Positions 42,055-50,943 of a stretch of DNA of 64,000 nucleotides are shown piece by piece. Below the pieces are notes generated by a model. It saw only the letters and a program-made list of their open reading frames with translations. It searched no databases and was not told the origin of the DNA. The position numbers were made by a program, and so were the translations under genes. Numbering within the stretch: the first letter of the stretch is position 1; every line of letters begins with the position of its first letter. Source of the stretch: Herbiconiux sp. VKM Ac-1786 (GTDB lineage Bacteria; Actinomycetota; Actinomycetes; Actinomycetales; Microbacteriaceae); the NCBI RefSeq assembly GCF_015350805.1, contig NZ_JADKSG010000001.1, positions 1,536,513-1,600,512 on the forward strand. Reading direction: 5' to 3'.

Positions 42055-42138
42055 GGCGCGATCATGGCAGACATCGCCCCGGCCGCGCGTCCCCCGTGCG
42101 CCACCCCCGTCCCGAAACCGAACCGGGCCGTGCTGGGC

Positions 42139-42202
42139 CGGGCACCGGGCGGCCGCTCAGGGTGTCGGCCCGGGCACCGGGCGGCCGCTCAGGGTGTCGG
42201 CC
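42139..42202. repeat. Perfect 32-bp tandem duplication over the ABC-F stop codon
   Basis: 42139-42170 and 42171-42202 are identical. The second copy holds the last codons and TGA of the ABC-F gene (minus strand), and the first copy repeats them in the spacer before the ybjQ-like gene. Exact identity points to a recent slippage event. Confidence 0.9.
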
Positions 42203-43799
42203 CGTCGAGGGTCAGCCGCGCATCCAGCCCCAGGCGGTCGAGGAACAGCTCGTCGTGGCTCACGACGACGAGGCCGCCCCGCCACGCGCGGAGCACGTCG
42301 ACGAGATGGTCGGTCGTCGCCAGGTCGAGGTCGTTGGTCGGCTCGTCGAGCACGAGCAGCTGCGGCACGGGGCGGGCGAGCACGAGGCCGGCGAGCGCGA
42401 CCCGGAACCGCTCGCCGCCCGACAGCGTGCGCGTCGGCCGGGTCACCACCTCGCCGCGCACCAGCAGGCGGGCGAGCGCGTCCCGAAGCTCGCGGGCGGT
42501 GGCGGTCGGGGCTTCGCGGGCGATGTGCTCGAGCACGGTGCGATCGTCGCCGAGTCGGCCGTCGCGGTGCTGGGGCAGCCAGCCGATGCGGTCGGTGAAC
42601 GCCGTCGCGCCGGTGTCGGGGAGGGGATGCGCCCGCCGGCCGTCCGCGCCGACGAGCTGTTCGAGCAGGGTGGTCTTGCCCGTGCCGTTCGCGCCGACGA
42701 CCGCGAGGCGTTCGGGCCACTGGAGCACGGTCGGTCGGCCCCGCACGGTGAACTCCGCGAGCCGTCGCGCGGCGGGCACCCCCGGGTCGGGGAGGTCGAT
42801 CTTCACGTCGTCGTCGTGCCGCACCCGTCCGGAGGCCGCGTCGACCAGCTCCCGGGCCCGCGCCTCGGCGTCGGCGTGGCCCGACCTCAGCTTTCCGGCC
42901 GTCGTCTCGGCGCGGTTGCGCCGGCCGTTGGCGAGGATCTTCGGCATCGATCCGGCGGATCTCTCGCCCGCCTTCGCGCGCCGGGCGATCGTGGTCTCGG
43001 CCTCCACCCTTCGTCGGCGCTCGGAGCGGAGCACCTGCTCGGCGGCGCGGAGGTCGCGCTCCGCGGCCGCGTGCTCGACGTCGAGACGGCTCTCGAAGGC
43101 CGACCAGGTGCCGCCGAAGGTGCGCAGCGACCCGTCCCGCAGCTCGGCGATCTCGTCGACGTGCTCGAGCAGCTCCCGGTCGTGGCTCACGACGACGAGC
43201 ACGCCCGGCCACCGGTCGACGAGATCGAGCAGCCTCTCCCGGGAGCGCCGGTCGAGGTTGTTCGTGGGCTCGTCGAGCACCGCGACCGGGTGACCGCGCA
43301 GCTTCACGCCGGTGACGGCCGCGAGCACCGCCTGCCCGCCGGAGAGGGTCGCGACCGGTCGCCGCAGCTCGTCGACGGTGAGGTCGAGGCCGGCCTCGCC
43401 GAGCGCGGCGACGGCCCGGGTGTCGACGTCCCAGTCGTCCTCGAGGGCGTCGAGGTGCCGCGGATCGGTGTCGCCCGCGAGCACGGCCTGCAGGGCGTCG
43501 AGGCGCTCCCGCACGCCGAGCAGGTCGGCGACGGTGTCGTCGGGGCCCCGCGCGAAGCGCTGCGGCAACAGGTCGACGGTGCCGGTCGTCGAGACGCTGC
43601 CCCCGGTGGGCCGGAGCTCGTCGGTGACGAGCCGCACCAGCGTTGATTTGCCGGCGCCGTTCGCGCCGACGAGGCCGGTGCGGCGGCGCCCGAAGGCCGC
43701 GGTGACGTGATCGAGCACGACCGACCCGTCGGGCCAGGCGAACGAGCAGTCGGTGAGGACGATGGACGGTGTGCTGAGGGTGCTGGAGGGGTTGGGCAT
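42189..43799 (-). CDS. ABC-F family ATPase
   Basis: A 536-residue protein with two fused nucleotide-binding domains and no membrane part. Domain 1 (about 12-240): Walker A GANGAGKST, signature LSGGQ, Walker B VAVLDEPTNNLD. A basic linker (about 240-310) with RRRRVEAETTIARR and RNRAETTAGKL. Domain 2 (about 330-530): GANGTGKTT, LSGGE, LVLDEPTNDLD. ABC-F proteins bind the ribosome E site and either tune translation or protect against antibiotics. A 259-base leader with hairpins suggests attenuation control. ATG with GGGAG upstream. Confidence 0.93.
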   Translation of the reverse strand: MPNPSSTLSTPSIVLTDCSFAWPDGSVVLDHVTAAFGRRRTGLVGANGAGKSTLVRLVTDELRPTGGSVSTTGTVDLLPQRFARGPDDTVADLLGVRERLDALQAVLAGDTDPRHLDALEDDWDVDTRAVAALGEAGLDLTVDELRRPVATLSGGQAVLAAVTGVKLRGHPVAVLDEPTNNLDRRSRERLLDLVDRWPGVLVVVSHDRELLEHVDEIAELRDGSLRTFGGTWSAFESRLDVEHAAAERDLRAAEQVLRSERRRRVEAETTIARRAKAGERSAGSMPKILANGRRNRAETTAGKLRSGHADAEARARELVDAASGRVRHDDDVKIDLPDPGVPAARRLAEFTVRGRPTVLQWPERLAVVGANGTGKTTLLEQLVGADGRRAHPLPDTGATAFTDRIGWLPQHRDGRLGDDRTVLEHIAREAPTATARELRDALARLLVRGEVVTRPTRTLSGGERFRVALAGLVLARPVPQLLVLDEPTNDLDLATTDHLVDVLRAWRGGLVVVSHDELFLDRLGLDARLTLDGPTP

Positions 43800-44058
43800 T
43801 GCGCTCCCGGTGGTCGCGTCGGCGCACGACGACGACCGGGCTCCGGCAGGAGGGGCGGGAGCGCGGGCCCCGCCCGGTCAGCGGGCGGCGGCGGACGGCG
43901 TCAGTGCGAGGGCAGCTGCTGCGTCGTGGACGCAGTACCGGTGACGTTGCGCAAGAGCCGATCTTCCGTGCGGGGAGCCCCCGTGTCCGCGAGCCGTCCG
44001 GTCGGCCGGTGTGGTGGCCGCACCGACGTCGCGGCCCGCGACGAGGTAGACCTCGATG
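43800..44058 (-). promoter_or_regulatory. 259-nt leader of the ABC-F gene
   Basis: Between the lactonase stop and the ABC-F start. Read on the minus strand it has a hairpin CTGCGTC-N3-GACGCAG (43935-43919) and a GC-rich hairpin GGGCGGG/CCCGCCC (about 43875-43853). A short frame from GTG at 44023 ends at a stop near 43901, before the second hairpin. This arrangement fits ribosome-mediated attenuation, known for resistance ABC-F genes; here it is only a suggestion. Confidence 0.35.
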
Positions 44059-45243
44059 CTAGGCGCGGGCGGGTTCCGCCGCAAGCACGGTGGGCGAGCC
44101 GAGGGGGAGGCGGGCGACGATTTGCGTGGGCAGGCCGTCGGGGGAGAGGGCGTGGGTGGTGAGCTCGTCGGAGTCCTGGTGGGCGACGTGCAGGCGGTCG
44201 CCGTCGATGAGGTGGTGGCGGGGGGTGCGTCCGCCGCTCGGTACCTGGGCGACCGGGCGCAGCGCGGGGCCGTCGAGCTCGAGCGTGGCGAGGAGGTCGC
44301 TGCCGCGTACGCCGACGTAGACGTGCCGGGCGTCGGGGGAGAGGGCGATCTCGGCGGCGCTGTCGCCGGGCGTGGGGCCGTCGGCGAGCACGGGCACCAT
44401 CCCCGCCAGACGGTAGGGGGCGCCGGGCGCGGTCGTCGGCTCGAGCACCGCCACCTCCACCGAGTACTCGGTCACCACGAGCAGGCGCCCGTCGGGGGTG
44501 CGGACGAGGTGGCGGGGCCCGGATCCGAGCGGGAGCACCACCTCGCCGAGCGGCGAGAGCGACCCCGGGCCGGCGGCATCCGGGGCGGCCGGGCCTGCGG
44601 TCGGTGCGGCGGCAGCGCCCGGGGCATCGGCATCCGAGGCCGAAGCCGTGCCCGCCGCGACCGCGGGCGGCGACCACGCCCAGAAGCGCACGAGGTCGTA
44701 GCCGAGGTCGGTGGTGGCGAGCATCCGGGAGCCGTCGGCCAGCGGATCGAGCACGAGCGTCATGTGCGCCTGACTGCGCGGTGCGGCCCCGGTGTGCCCG
44801 TCGACGGCCGGGCGCGAGGCGGCGTACGGGTCGGACGCGGCCGCAGCGAGCACCGGCGAGCCGAGCCGCCCCGCCCCGTCCAGCGGATAGATCAGCACCC
44901 GCCCGTCCCCCCAGCACGTCGCCGCCACGAACCCGCCGTCGGGGTCGACCGCAACGTGGCACACGGCGGGCCCGGCCGGCTGCGATCCGAGCGACGTCAG
45001 CGCGGCGCCCGAGACGGCGAACGCCGAGACCGTCGAGCGGCTCTCGTCCGCGGTGTACAGCACCGCGAGCGACGGATGCGCGACCGCGAAGCTCGGCGAC
45101 GCCGTCGTGTGGGCGGTCCCGGCCACCGCGTGCCCGCCCGAGTCGTCGCGCGTGAGCGGCGTCAAGCCGAGGCCGCGCCCCGGGAACTCGGCGGTGTACG
45201 ACCCCGCCCAGAGCAGGGACGGGGCGGCGTGGTCGTCGGTCAT
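44059..45243 (-). CDS. Lactonase family protein (seven-bladed propeller)
   Basis: A 394-residue beta-propeller resembling 6-phosphogluconolactonase of the Pgl (YbhE) type. It starts LLWAGSYTAEFPGRGLGL and has repeated blade motifs such as FAVAHPSLAVLYTADE, VCHVAVDPDGGFVAATCWGDGRV, GSGPRHLVRTPDGRLLVVTEYS and EIALSPDARHVYVGVRGSD. An Ala/Pro/Gly-rich insert sits near residues 190-225. It may hydrolyse sugar lactones in the cytoplasm, but the family is broad. GAGGAG precedes the ATG. Divergent from mntH. Confidence 0.85.
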   Translation of the reverse strand: MTDDHAAPSLLWAGSYTAEFPGRGLGLTPLTRDDSGGHAVAGTAHTTASPSFAVAHPSLAVLYTADESRSTVSAFAVSGAALTSLGSQPAGPAVCHVAVDPDGGFVAATCWGDGRVLIYPLDGAGRLGSPVLAAAASDPYAASRPAVDGHTGAAPRSQAHMTLVLDPLADGSRMLATTDLGYDLVRFWAWSPPAVAAGTASASDADAPGAAAAPTAGPAAPDAAGPGSLSPLGEVVLPLGSGPRHLVRTPDGRLLVVTEYSVEVAVLEPTTAPGAPYRLAGMVPVLADGPTPGDSAAEIALSPDARHVYVGVRGSDLLATLELDGPALRPVAQVPSGGRTPRHHLIDGDRLHVAHQDSDELTTHALSPDGLPTQIVARLPLGSPTVLAAEPARA

Positions 45244-45293
45244 CTCCTCATTCTGTCGTGACGCGACCCCTGGGCGCCGGGGGCTTGACGTGC

Positions 45294-45317
45294 TAATTTT
45301 TCGGCATGCCTAAAAAT
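45294..45317. promoter_or_regulatory. DtxR/MntR-type operator overlapping the mntH start
   Basis: A 22-bp palindrome (45296-45317) with core GGCATGCC, flanked by T5 and A5 runs and one mismatched pair (45302/45311). A TAATTT -10 box (45294-45299) ends 6 bases before the ATG at 45306, so the mRNA would start at the ATG and the operator would cover -10, start site and first codons. A TTGACG lies at 45285-45290. The DtxR-family protein at 34.4 kb is the likely binder. Confidence 0.7.
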
Positions 45318-46814
45318 GTGGACGAGGCCGAGCGGGCAGCGACGCCCGAGGGCCCGCCCCGTGCATCCGCCCCCCGCCCCCGCTGGTGGCACCCGCTGGC
45401 GATGCTCGGGCCGGCGTTCGTCGCCTCGATCGCCTACGTCGACCCCGGCAACGTCGCCGCGAACCTCACCTCGGGCGCGCAGTACGGCTACCTGCTCGTG
45501 TGGGTGCTGGTGCTGGCGAACCTGATGGCGATGCTGATCCAGTACCAGTCGGCGAAGCTCGGCATCGTCACGGGGCGCACGCTGCCCGAGCACGTGGGGG
45601 CGCGCATCCGTCGCTGGCCCCGGCGCGCGTACTGGCTGCAGGCCGAGCTGGTGGCCGCCGCGACCGACATCGCCGAGGTGATCGGCGGGGCGATCGCGCT
45701 GAACCTGCTGTTCGGGCTGCCGCTCGTGCTCGGCGGGCTGATCGTCGGCGTGGTGTCGATGGGGCTGCTGCTCGTGCAGTCGTCGCGGCGGCAGCGCACC
45801 TTCGAGTTCGTGATCATCGGGATGCTCGCCGTCATCGTCGTCGGCTTCCTCGCCGGCACGGTCGTCTCCCCGGTCAGCTGGCCCGACGCCGCCGCCGGCC
45901 TGGTGCCGCGCTTCGAGGGCACCGGAACCGTGCTGCTCGCCGCCAGCATGCTCGGTGCCACGGTGATGCCGCACGCGATCTACCTGCACTCGGCCCTCGC
46001 CCGCGACCGCCACCACGCCGAGTGGGCGCGGGTGGCCGAACGCACCGACTTCACTGCTCAAGATGCCCGTCCCGCGTCGCCGGCCGCCCCCACCCCCGCC
46101 GCCCCGTCCGACGAGGCAGCCGACCCCCGCCGCGCTGCCGACCCCCGTCGCGCTGCCGACCCCCGTCGCGCTGCCGACCCCCGTCGCGCTGCCGACCCCC
46201 GCCGCGCGACCGACTGTGTCGCCGCCGATCCCCGCCCGCACGGCGCCGACGTCTCGCGGCTGCGCACCCTCCTCCGCGCCACGCGCACCGACGTGCTGAT
46301 CGCGCTGCTGCTCGCCGGCGTCGTCAACATCGCGATGCTGCTGCTGGCCGCCGCGAGCCTCCGCGGAGTCGCCGGCACCGACACCATCCCCGGGGCGTAC
46401 GACGCCATCCGCGCGGCACTCGGCCCCGTGATCGCGACCATCTTCGCGATCGGCCTGCTCGCGTCGGGCCTCGCGTCCACCAGCGTCGGAGCGTATGCGG
46501 GCTCGGTGATCATGAAGGGGCTGCTGACGATCCGGGTGCCGATCCTGCTGCGCCGCGCGGTGACGTTGATCCCGGCGCTCGCGGTGCTGGCGGCCGGCAT
46601 CGACCCGACCTGGGCGCTGGTGCTCAGTCAGGTGCTGCTGTCGGTGGGCATCCCCTTCGCGTTGATCCCGCTCATCCGTCTCACCGGGGATCGCCGCGTG
46701 ATGGGCGGCTTCGTCGACCGGATGCCCGTGCGCATCGCCGCGTGGACCGTCGCCGCCCTCATCGTCGCCCTCAACGTGGTGCTCATCGTGCTCACCCTCA
46801 CGGGCGCGGGCTGA
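45306..46814 (+). CDS. mntH: Nramp-type manganese/divalent metal transporter
   Basis: A 502-residue proton-coupled metal importer with about 11 hydrophobic segments. Metal-binding motifs are intact: D46-P-G-N49 in helix 1 (YVDPGNVAAN) and M221-P-H in helix 6 (TVMPHAIYLHS). The loop between helices 6 and 7 is enlarged to about 75 residues by five copies of ADPRRA, unlike the roughly 410-440 residues usual for the family. Expression should be repressed by manganese through the palindrome over its start. Convergent with the methyltransferase gene. Confidence 0.94.
   Translation: MPKNVDEAERAATPEGPPRASAPRPRWWHPLAMLGPAFVASIAYVDPGNVAANLTSGAQYGYLLVWVLVLANLMAMLIQYQSAKLGIVTGRTLPEHVGARIRRWPRRAYWLQAELVAAATDIAEVIGGAIALNLLFGLPLVLGGLIVGVVSMGLLLVQSSRRQRTFEFVIIGMLAVIVVGFLAGTVVSPVSWPDAAAGLVPRFEGTGTVLLAASMLGATVMPHAIYLHSALARDRHHAEWARVAERTDFTAQDARPASPAAPTPAAPSDEAADPRRAADPRRAADPRRAADPRRAADPRRATDCVAADPRPHGADVSRLRTLLRATRTDVLIALLLAGVVNIAMLLLAAASLRGVAGTDTIPGAYDAIRAALGPVIATIFAIGLLASGLASTSVGAYAGSVIMKGLLTIRVPILLRRAVTLIPALAVLAAGIDPTWALVLSQVLLSVGIPFALIPLIRLTGDRRVMGGFVDRMPVRIAAWTVAALIVALNVVLIVLTLTGAG
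46119..46208 (+). repeat. Five 18-bp in-frame repeats encoding ADPRRA
   Basis: Units at 46119, 46137, 46155, 46173 and 46191, consensus GCCGACCCCCGTCGCGCT, with only synonymous changes and one altered last base. They add 30 charged residues (272-301) to the cytoplasmic loop of MntH. Near-identity of the units suggests recent expansion. Confidence 0.95.
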
Positions 46815-46828
46815 GCGCAGCCGGGGTA

Positions 46829-46870
46829 GCGCAAAGGGCCCTCCCCGCGGCCACGAAGGGCCGTTTGCGC
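46829..46870. terminator. Inverted repeat between convergent mntH and methyltransferase genes
   Basis: 14-bp arms with one mismatch: GCGCAAAGGGCCCT (46829-46842) and its near complement AGGGCCGTTTGCGC (46857-46870), 14-base loop. Fits a bidirectional terminator. Confidence 0.7.
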
Positions 46871-46889
46871 GACCGCGCGAAGGCGCGGG

Positions 46890-47705
46890 TCAGGTGCGCG
46901 CGACCTCGAGGCGCAGCTGCTGGAAGCGGAAGACGTGGTCGGAGCCCGCGACCTCGGCGTAGGCAGCCGTCACCTCGCGCACGAAGGCGGGCCGCGCGTC
47001 GGCCGGGAGGTGCTCGGTCCAGGCCGTGAAGCCCACAGTGCACCAGGCCTCGAACGCCGGCGCGGTGCCGAAGTCCCACGCGAGGTCGCTCACCTCCGCG
47101 CCCGAGACGGCGAGCCCGGCGCCGGCCGCGAGCGCGCGCCATTCCGACGCCGTGCGGTGCACGTGCGGCGCGTCGACGCCGGCGAAGTGCGACCCCCACG
47201 CCGGACCGGTCGCCACCCTCTGGGCCACGTCCTCGAGCGAGGGCCGCGCGCCCTCCGAGACGAACTGCGCCACGAGCCGCCCGCCGGGTCGCAGCGCGTC
47301 GCGCAGGTGCGCCAGCGCGGCGGCCGAGTCGCGCACCCAGTGCAGCGCGTTCAGCGAGACCGCGAGGTCGAACGGATCCTCGGCGACGAACGTCGTGACG
47401 TCTCCCGCCTGGAACACGACGCCGGGAGCACCCGACGACGAGGCCCCCTCGACCGCCACACCCGACGACGACGACGAGGCCTTCGACACCATCAGCGGCG
47501 ACGGGTCGAACCCCAGCACGTCACCGACCCACGGCAGCGCGGCGATCATCCGCGTCACGACCCCGTCGCCGCACCCCGCGTCGACCACCCGGGCCGCCCG
47601 ACCGCCCGTGCCCGCGACCGGCCGCAGCGCCTCGGCGAACCGCCGCCCGAGCTCGTGCTGCAGGGTGGCGACCTCGGCGTAGCGCTCGCCGTCCCATCCG
47701 GGCAT
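46890..47705 (-). CDS. Class I SAM-dependent methyltransferase
   Basis: A 271-residue methyltransferase. Motif I VVDAGCGDGVVTRM binds SAM, then VLGFDPSPLMVSKA, DVTTF and FDLAVSLNALHWVRD; the C-terminal half is substrate-binding and resembles trans-aconitate methyltransferase-like proteins (SEWRALAAGAGL, DFGTAPAFEAWC). A Ser-rich insert lies after motif I. Start at 47705 is firm: AGGAGG is 5 bases before the ATG. Substrate unknown. Confidence 0.87.
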   Translation of the reverse strand: MPGWDGERYAEVATLQHELGRRFAEALRPVAGTGGRAARVVDAGCGDGVVTRMIAALPWVGDVLGFDPSPLMVSKASSSSSGVAVEGASSSGAPGVVFQAGDVTTFVAEDPFDLAVSLNALHWVRDSAAALAHLRDALRPGGRLVAQFVSEGARPSLEDVAQRVATGPAWGSHFAGVDAPHVHRTASEWRALAAGAGLAVSGAEVSDLAWDFGTAPAFEAWCTVGFTAWTEHLPADARPAFVREVTAAYAEVAGSDHVFRFQQLRLEVART

Positions 47706-47929
47706 CGGCACCTCCTGGGTCTCGCGGGTCGGGCTACCGACACCCTCGCACGCACCCCCGACACGGGCAACCGCGGGCGGCGACGGATGCGCGGGCCGGC
47801 CCATCGCGGTCGGCGACCCCGCCCCCGCGGGCCGGGCGAGCGGATGCGCGGGGTGGGCGTCCGAGGCGGGCGCCGCCGCGCATCCGCCCGGTCACCATGC
47901 GTTCATCTGCCCGACGTACGCTCGCCCCC

Positions 47930-48988
47930 ATGCCCCTGATCGACAACGCGGTGTACGTCGCCGGCCGCCGCGCCCGCACCCCCCAGAGCCTCGACGACAC
48001 CTACGCGCTGATGCGGCAGGACGGCGGCATGGCCTGGATCGGCCTCTACCGCCCCGACGAGGCCGAGGTGCACTCGCTCGAGACCGAGTTCGACCTGCAC
48101 CACCTCGCCGTCGAGGACGCCCTCACCGGACACCAGCGCGCCAAGCTCGAGCGCTACGGCGAGACCCTGTTCGTGGTGCTGCGGCCGGCCCGCTACGTCG
48201 ACTCGAGCGAGGAGGTAGAGTTCGGCGAGGTGCACGTGTTCATCGGGCCCGGCTTCGTGGTGACCGTGCGGCACGCCGAGTCGCCGAACCTCGCGGCGGT
48301 GCGGCACCGGCTCGAGGGCAACCCCGAGCTGCTGGCGCTCGGGCCCGAGGCGGTGCTCTACGCCATCCTCGACGAGGTGGTCGACGAGTACTCGCCCGTG
48401 GTGCGCGGGCTGCAGAACGACATCGACGAGATCGAGAAGCAGCTGTTCGGCGGCGACACCGACGTGTCGCGGCGCATCTACGACCTCCTGGGTGAGGTGA
48501 TGGATTTCCAGCGGGCCGTGCATCCGCTGATCACCATGCTCGAGGCGCTGCTGCGCGGGGCCGACAAGTACGCGGTGGACCTCGAGGTGCAGCGGGGGCT
48601 GCGCGACGTGCTCGACCACGTGCTGGCGGTGGCGGGGCACGCCGACGCTTTCCGGGCGACGCTGCAGAACGCGCTCACCGTTCACTCGACGCTCACCACG
48701 CAGCGTCAGAACGACGAGATGCGGCGCATCTCCGAGGCGAGTCTCGCGCTCGCGGATGACACACGGAAGCTGTCGGAGACGAGCATCCAGCAGGGCGACG
48801 AGGTGAAGAAGATCTCGGCGTGGGCGGCCATCCTGTTCGCGCCGAGCCTGATCGGCACCGTCTACGGCATGAACTTCGACCACATGCCCGAGCTGCACTG
48901 GACGTTCGGGTACCCGCTGGCGCTCGTCGCGATGGTGGGGATGGGCGTGGGGCTGTACCTCGTCTTCAAGCGCAACCGCTGGCTGTAG
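47930..48988 (+). CDS. CorA-like magnesium/cobalt transporter
   Basis: A 352-residue 2-TM-GxN family channel. The long cytoplasmic N-terminal domain (about 1-285) includes EDALTGHQRAKLERYGETLFVVLRP; the two C-terminal helices flank the pore motif YGMNFDHMPEL, with a final KRNRWL. Pentameric Mg2+ or Co2+ uptake is the family role. A TACGCT box ends 7 bases before the ATG, so the mRNA is likely leaderless. Confidence 0.92.
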   Translation: MPLIDNAVYVAGRRARTPQSLDDTYALMRQDGGMAWIGLYRPDEAEVHSLETEFDLHHLAVEDALTGHQRAKLERYGETLFVVLRPARYVDSSEEVEFGEVHVFIGPGFVVTVRHAESPNLAAVRHRLEGNPELLALGPEAVLYAILDEVVDEYSPVVRGLQNDIDEIEKQLFGGDTDVSRRIYDLLGEVMDFQRAVHPLITMLEALLRGADKYAVDLEVQRGLRDVLDHVLAVAGHADAFRATLQNALTVHSTLTTQRQNDEMRRISEASLALADDTRKLSETSIQQGDEVKKISAWAAILFAPSLIGTVYGMNFDHMPELHWTFGYPLALVAMVGMGVGLYLVFKRNRWL

Positions 48989-49027
48989 CCGCCCGCTTTC
49001 GGCCGTTCCGGTCGACTTCGGCCGGCT

Positions 49028-50092
49028 CTAGCTGCCCTCGGCCGGCATCGGGGCGGATGCTCGGCCGCCCCCGGGCTCGAGGCCGTCGTGCCGCGGCAGC
49101 ACGGCCCGTCGGCGGAAGTGCCCGAGGGTCATGAGCAGCACGCCCAGCGCGATCCACGCGGCCAGCACCAGCCACGCCGCCCACGTCGGCGCGGCCGGGA
49201 AGTAGGACAGGTCGCGCAGCAGCGTCGCCCCCGCCCCCGGAGGCAGGAACTGACCCACCGCACCCCACGGCGCGGGCAGGAACTGCACCGGCTGCGCCGC
49301 CCCCGAGATCGGGTTGCCGACGAGCATCGCGAGCACCGCACCCACTGCGATGCCGGGCGGGCCGATCAGCGAGGTCATGCCCACGATGAAGGCGCTGACC
49401 GAGACCACCGCGGCCCCCACGGCGAGCCCGTTCAGCACGGGGTTCCCCTGCAGGATGCCGAACCACCCCTGCCCGATCACCACCACCACGGCGCCGACCA
49501 CCACCCCGTAGGCGAGCACCCCGACGAGCCGTCGCCAGACCCCCGCGACCAGCAGCGAGACCGCGATGCCGCCGATCATGCCGCCGATCACCAGGGGGAA
49601 GGCGAGGGCCGTGAGACCGGATCCCCGCGCATCCGTCGCCGCCAGCGGAACCACGTCGGTGACCTCGATCGTGGGCACGGCATCGGCCGCGACGCCCTGC
49701 GCCTCGAGCTGCTGCGCGAAGACGCCCTGCAGCTGCGCGGCGAGCTGCGTGAAGACCTGGCTCGCCGCGACCCCGTTCGCCGAGGCGGTCAGCACCTCGG
49801 GCACCGACTCGTCGGCGATGACCGCGCCGAGCACCGCGCGGCTCTCGATCAGGGCGACGGCGTCCTCCCTCGAGGATGCCCGGCTCACGTCGAACGTCGC
49901 CGACGCCACGGTGTCGAGCTGCTGCGCGAGCGCCTCGGCCGCCGCGCCCTCGCCGGTGACGACCACGGGAACCGCGTGCACGGTCGATGTGACCGACGGC
50001 CAGGTGAAGGCGAGCACGAACACGCCGACCACGGCGGCGGCGAGCACGCTCACCACGGCGACGCGGCTCCAGCGGGTGACGGGGCGGTTCAT
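49028..50092 (-). CDS. ABC-2/YhgE-like multipass membrane protein
   Basis: A 354-residue membrane protein. One N-terminal helix (about 12-35) is followed by an extracytoplasmic region of about 135 residues (VVVTGEGAAAEALAQQL, VLGAVIADES) and five or six C-terminal helices (about 165-335). This layout is that of YhgE/Pip-like and ABC-2 permease proteins. No ATPase gene is adjacent. GGAG lies just before the ATG. Function unknown. It converges on the CorA gene. Confidence 0.7.
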   Translation of the reverse strand: MNRPVTRWSRVAVVSVLAAAVVGVFVLAFTWPSVTSTVHAVPVVVTGEGAAAEALAQQLDTVASATFDVSRASSREDAVALIESRAVLGAVIADESVPEVLTASANGVAASQVFTQLAAQLQGVFAQQLEAQGVAADAVPTIEVTDVVPLAATDARGSGLTALAFPLVIGGMIGGIAVSLLVAGVWRRLVGVLAYGVVVGAVVVVIGQGWFGILQGNPVLNGLAVGAAVVSVSAFIVGMTSLIGPPGIAVGAVLAMLVGNPISGAAQPVQFLPAPWGAVGQFLPPGAGATLLRDLSYFPAAPTWAAWLVLAAWIALGVLLMTLGHFRRRAVLPRHDGLEPGGGRASAPMPAEGS

Positions 50093-50176
50093 CGGTCTCC
50101 TGGGGTTCGGGCGCGGGCGCGGGGTGCGGCTTCCGCGTGCGGGGGCACCCTCCATCATCGCCGGTAGCCTGGGCGG

Positions 50177-50866
50177 GTGACGGATGCGCGCGCGAACGAC
50201 GAGGGACGAGCATCCGCCGACCACCCCACGCCGCCCGAGCCCGGCCCCGGCCCGAGCCACGAGCTGAGCGCCGGCGGCGTCGGCCCCTGGATCGGCGAGC
50301 GGCCCACCGACCCCTGGTACGACCCCGAGCTGCTCGAGCGCGGGGACACGCGGAACGTGGTCGACCGCTTCCGCTACTGGCGGATGGACGCGATCGTCGC
50401 CGAGCTCGACCGCACCCGGCACCCCTTCCACGTGGCGATCGAGAACTGGCAGCACGACCTCAACATCGGCTCGATCGTGCGCAGCGCCAATGCCTTCGCG
50501 GCCGAGACGGTGCACATCGTGGGCCGCCGCCGCTGGAACAAACGCGGCGCCATGGTGACCGACCGCTACCAGCACGTGCAGAACCACCCCGACGTGGCGG
50601 CACTCGTCGCGTACTGCGCCGCCGAGTCGCTGCCGATCATCGCGATCGACAACGTGCCGGGCAGCGTCATCATCGAGACGTTCGACTTCCCGTCGCGGTG
50701 CCTGCTGCTCTTCGGCCAGGAGGGCCCGGGCCTCTCGCCCGAGGCGCTGGCGGCGGCGGATGCGGTGGTCGAGATCTCCCAGTTCGGCTCCACCCGCTCG
50801 ATCAACGCCTCGGCAGCCGCGGCGGTGGCGATGCACGCCTGGATCCTCCAGCACCACCCCTTCTGA
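50177..50866 (+). CDS. TrmH/SpoU family RNA 2'-O-methyltransferase
   Basis: A 229-residue SPOUT-class enzyme that methylates ribose in tRNA or rRNA. A Pro/Glu-rich N-terminus (about 1-55) precedes the knot domain: motif 1 NIGSIVRSANAF, motif 2 LLLFGQEGPGL, motif 3 ISQFGSTRSINASAAAAVA. These hold the catalytic arginine and SAM pocket. GTG start, 6 bases after TAGCCT (leaderless). The target nucleotide is not known. Confidence 0.92.
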   Translation: MTDARANDEGRASADHPTPPEPGPGPSHELSAGGVGPWIGERPTDPWYDPELLERGDTRNVVDRFRYWRMDAIVAELDRTRHPFHVAIENWQHDLNIGSIVRSANAFAAETVHIVGRRRWNKRGAMVTDRYQHVQNHPDVAALVAYCAAESLPIIAIDNVPGSVIIETFDFPSRCLLLFGQEGPGLSPEALAAADAVVEISQFGSTRSINASAAAAVAMHAWILQHHPF

Positions 50867-50943
50867 CCGTCGGCACGGGAGGAGAATCGCGCCGATGGGC
50901 CCGTATACGGGCTATCGCCCGGATTCTCCTCCCGTGCCGACGG
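50867..50943. terminator. 22-bp perfect inverted repeat between convergent genes
   Basis: Arms 50867-50888 and 50922-50943 are perfectly complementary; the 33-base interior holds a second palindrome, CCCGTATACGGG. The left arm starts right after the trmH-like stop codon and the right arm encodes the last residues of the EamA protein. Likely bidirectional terminator. Confidence 0.8.

Noticed and set aside
42189-43799. ABC exporter
   Set aside because: Two fused ATPase domains without any membrane helices define an ABC-F protein, not a transporter.
43878-44084. 68-codon minus-strand frame across the ABC-F leader
   Set aside because: It overlaps the lactonase end and has no ribosome site or similarity; only a leader peptide in another frame remains a weak idea.
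46119-46208. Regular repeats considered as a CRISPR array
   Set aside because: Units are directly adjacent with no spacers and lie in frame inside mntH.
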